64,000 nucleotides of DNA from positions 177,902 to 241,901 of the forward strand of contig NZ_JADPJG010000035.1 in NCBI RefSeq assembly GCF_023073335.1, given 5' to 3'. This stretch comes from Bradyrhizobium sp. 21 (lineage in GTDB: Bacteria; Pseudomonadota; Alphaproteobacteria; Rhizobiales; Xanthobacteraceae). How positions within the stretch are numbered: position 1 is the stretch's first letter; every line of letters begins with the position of its first letter. Of the stretch, positions 62,837-64,000 are shown in pieces. Made by a program: the position numbers and the translations under genes. The notes beneath the pieces are model-generated. The model was not told the origin of the DNA, did no database searches, and saw only the letters and a list, made by a program, of their open reading frames with translations.

Positions 62837-63296
62837 TTTCTGGGCCCGGAAATTCTGCCCGGCGCAGGGAACGCTGGGGATAGTAAGAAGTCGTTAAGGT
62901 CTCACCTGCACACATATCCGTCCGTAGCGCCCTTCTCCAATAAGAATCTTAGATTCTTAAAGGTTTGAGTCTATGTGACCGTGAATTGGACTCACAAGAT
63001 TCCATCCGCCCGTTCACACGCGCTTGTTCACATTCATCAACATATCCCCTGATCGCCCTGGCCGCTTTCGATAAGTCGGTCAGCTTCAAAGACTTGCGCG
63101 ATTCTGTCGGCAGCTTATCAAGAGAGTTATCGGCACAATCCCGCTTCCCTTTCGGCAGGGCGTCGAACTTGTTCTGACGGGCAGGGGTGTGAAGAAAATT
63201 GGCACTTGTCCCGCCCCCGGTGTCGCACATCCCTTTCCGAGGGGTTAAGGTCCACAGAAATCCACAAACCACACCGCCTTCATACAAAGGGTTTTT
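62837..63296. other. hemJ-ppsR intergenic region, candidate chromosomal origin
   Basis: 460 bp without a gene, between genes transcribed in opposite directions away from it. It has DnaA-box-like TTGTTCACA (63024-63032), TTCTTCACA on the minus strand (63188-63196) and AAATCCACA (63258-63266), six GANTC sites (five within 62944-63002), and the inverted repeat TAAGAATC-TTA-GATTCTTA (62941-62959). In Caulobacter the origin lies next to the gene for the homologous ppsR-type protein, and parS sites lie nearby here. No experimental support. Confidence 0.55.
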
Positions 63297-64000
63297 GTGC
63301 CGACCTCGAACAATTATTTCCATCTGCACCTCGTCTCCGACTCCACCGGTGAGACGCTGATCACGGTCGCACGCGCGGTCGCTGCGCAGTACGCCAATGT
63401 CACCCCGGTCGAGCATGTCTATCCGCTGGTGCGCAGCCAGAAACAGCTCGACCGCGTGCTCGACGAGATCGAGGAAGCGCCGGGAATCGTGCTGTTCACA
63501 CTGCTGGAGAAGGATCTGGTCTCCAGGCTCGAGGACAAGTGCAAGGGGATCAATGTTCCGAGCCTGTCGATCATCGGCCCGGTGATGCAGCTGTTCGAGG
63601 CGTATCTCGGCGCTGCGACCACCGGCCGCGTCGGCGCCCAGCATGTCCTCAACGCGGAATATTTCAAGCGCATCGACGCACTGAACTACACGATGATCCA
63701 TGACGACGGCCAGCATGTCGAAGGCCTCGACGATGCCGATGTCGTGCTGGTCGGTGTCTCCCGCACCTCGAAGACACCGACGTCGATTTATCTCGCCAAC
63801 CGCGGCATCCGCACTGCTAACGTGCCGCTGGTTCCAGGCATTCCGGTGCCGGCGCAATTGGAGACGCTGACGCGGCCGCTGGTGGTGAGCTTGCATGCGA
63901 CGCCGGAACGGCTGATCCAGGTGCGCCAGAACCGCCTGCTCTCGATGGGCGCCGATTCCAGCAGCGATTCCTACACCGATAAGCAGTTGGTCGCAGAGGA
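63297..64000 (+). CDS. ppsR: PEP synthetase/pyruvate-phosphate dikinase regulatory protein, partial
   Basis: The first 234 or so residues of a DUF299 bifunctional kinase/pyrophosphorylase that controls PPDK or PEP synthase by phosphorylation. FHLHLVSDSTGETLITVARAV is the opening and GVSRTSKTPTSIYLANRG is the P-loop. GTG 63297 follows AAAGGG at five bases. The 3' end lies outside the window. Confidence 0.93.
   Translation, partial: MPTSNNYFHLHLVSDSTGETLITVARAVAAQYANVTPVEHVYPLVRSQKQLDRVLDEIEEAPGIVLFTLLEKDLVSRLEDKCKGINVPSLSIIGPVMQLFEAYLGAATTGRVGAQHVLNAEYFKRIDALNYTMIHDDGQHVEGLDDADVVLVGVSRTSKTPTSIYLANRGIRTANVPLVPGIPVPAQLETLTRPLVVSLHATPERLIQVRQNRLLSMGADSSSDSYTDKQLVAE

Overview
The window reads as a contiguous piece of an alphaproteobacterial chromosome, most likely Bradyrhizobium. 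The grounds are high-GC codon use, two glnK-amtB modules, tandem cysD and cysNC, a heparinase II/III gene between rsmB and purH, a DUF1674/SDHAF4 protein, a rho-hemJ-ppsR block, an mnmG-rsmG-parA-parB cluster with parS sites, and many intergenic palindromic repeats of the kind common in Bradyrhizobium. No prophage, transposase, CRISPR array or rRNA operon was seen; the one RNA gene is a tRNA-Gly(GCC).

Layout. 0-6 kb: a methyl-accepting chemotaxis protein, then an overlapping sulfotransferase-cysD-cysNC operon that makes PAPS and presumably uses it. 6-16 kb: DUF1674, rsmB, heparinase-like, purH, two MFS transporters and gamma-glutamyltranspeptidase. 16-24.3 kb: accessory and detoxification genes (two GSTs, DUF2239, a DsbA-like isomerase, a ketopantoate-reductase-like protein, a cytochrome c with a sorbosone-dehydrogenase-like protein, an epimerase), with clear operators at the DUF2239 and TetR/GST intergenic regions. 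24.3-32 kb: tRNA-Gly, CnoX, a LON-domain protein, a PepSY/cytochrome b561 pair behind a candidate iron-control element, a TetR/membrane-protein pair with two operators, Trm112, a UbiH-type hydroxylase, TesB and a GYF_2 membrane protein. 32-38 kb: glnK1-amtB1, arsR-SRPBCC, a ClpP paralogue, a frameshifted amtB 3' remnant, then glnK2-amtB2 behind a sigma-54-like promoter. 38-50 kb: GFA protein, aminotransferase, ftsK, lolA, xth, CNBD protein, response regulator, L,D-transpeptidase, hydratase, YggS and a diguanylate cyclase. 50-54 kb: leuS-lptE-holA.

54-64 kb is the origin-proximal block. parB, parA, rsmG, mnmG, mnmE, rho and hemJ all run leftward; ppsR runs rightward off the window end. Two perfect parS sites, one with a single mismatch (overlapping the rsmG start codon) and one more degenerate copy lie at 56.9-59.1 kb. 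The 460-bp hemJ-ppsR gap has DnaA-box-like sequences, an inverted repeat and an unusual cluster of GANTC (CcrM) sites, and is my candidate for the chromosomal origin. The divergent gene orientation around it fits replication-codirectional transcription.

The most interesting items are the candidate oriC with its GANTC cluster, the parS cluster, the duplicated glnK-amtB module with its molecular scar, the sulfotransferase translationally coupled to PAPS synthesis, several operators readable directly from sequence, and at least five families of intergenic palindromic repeats. I did not find a wholly novel multi-gene system.
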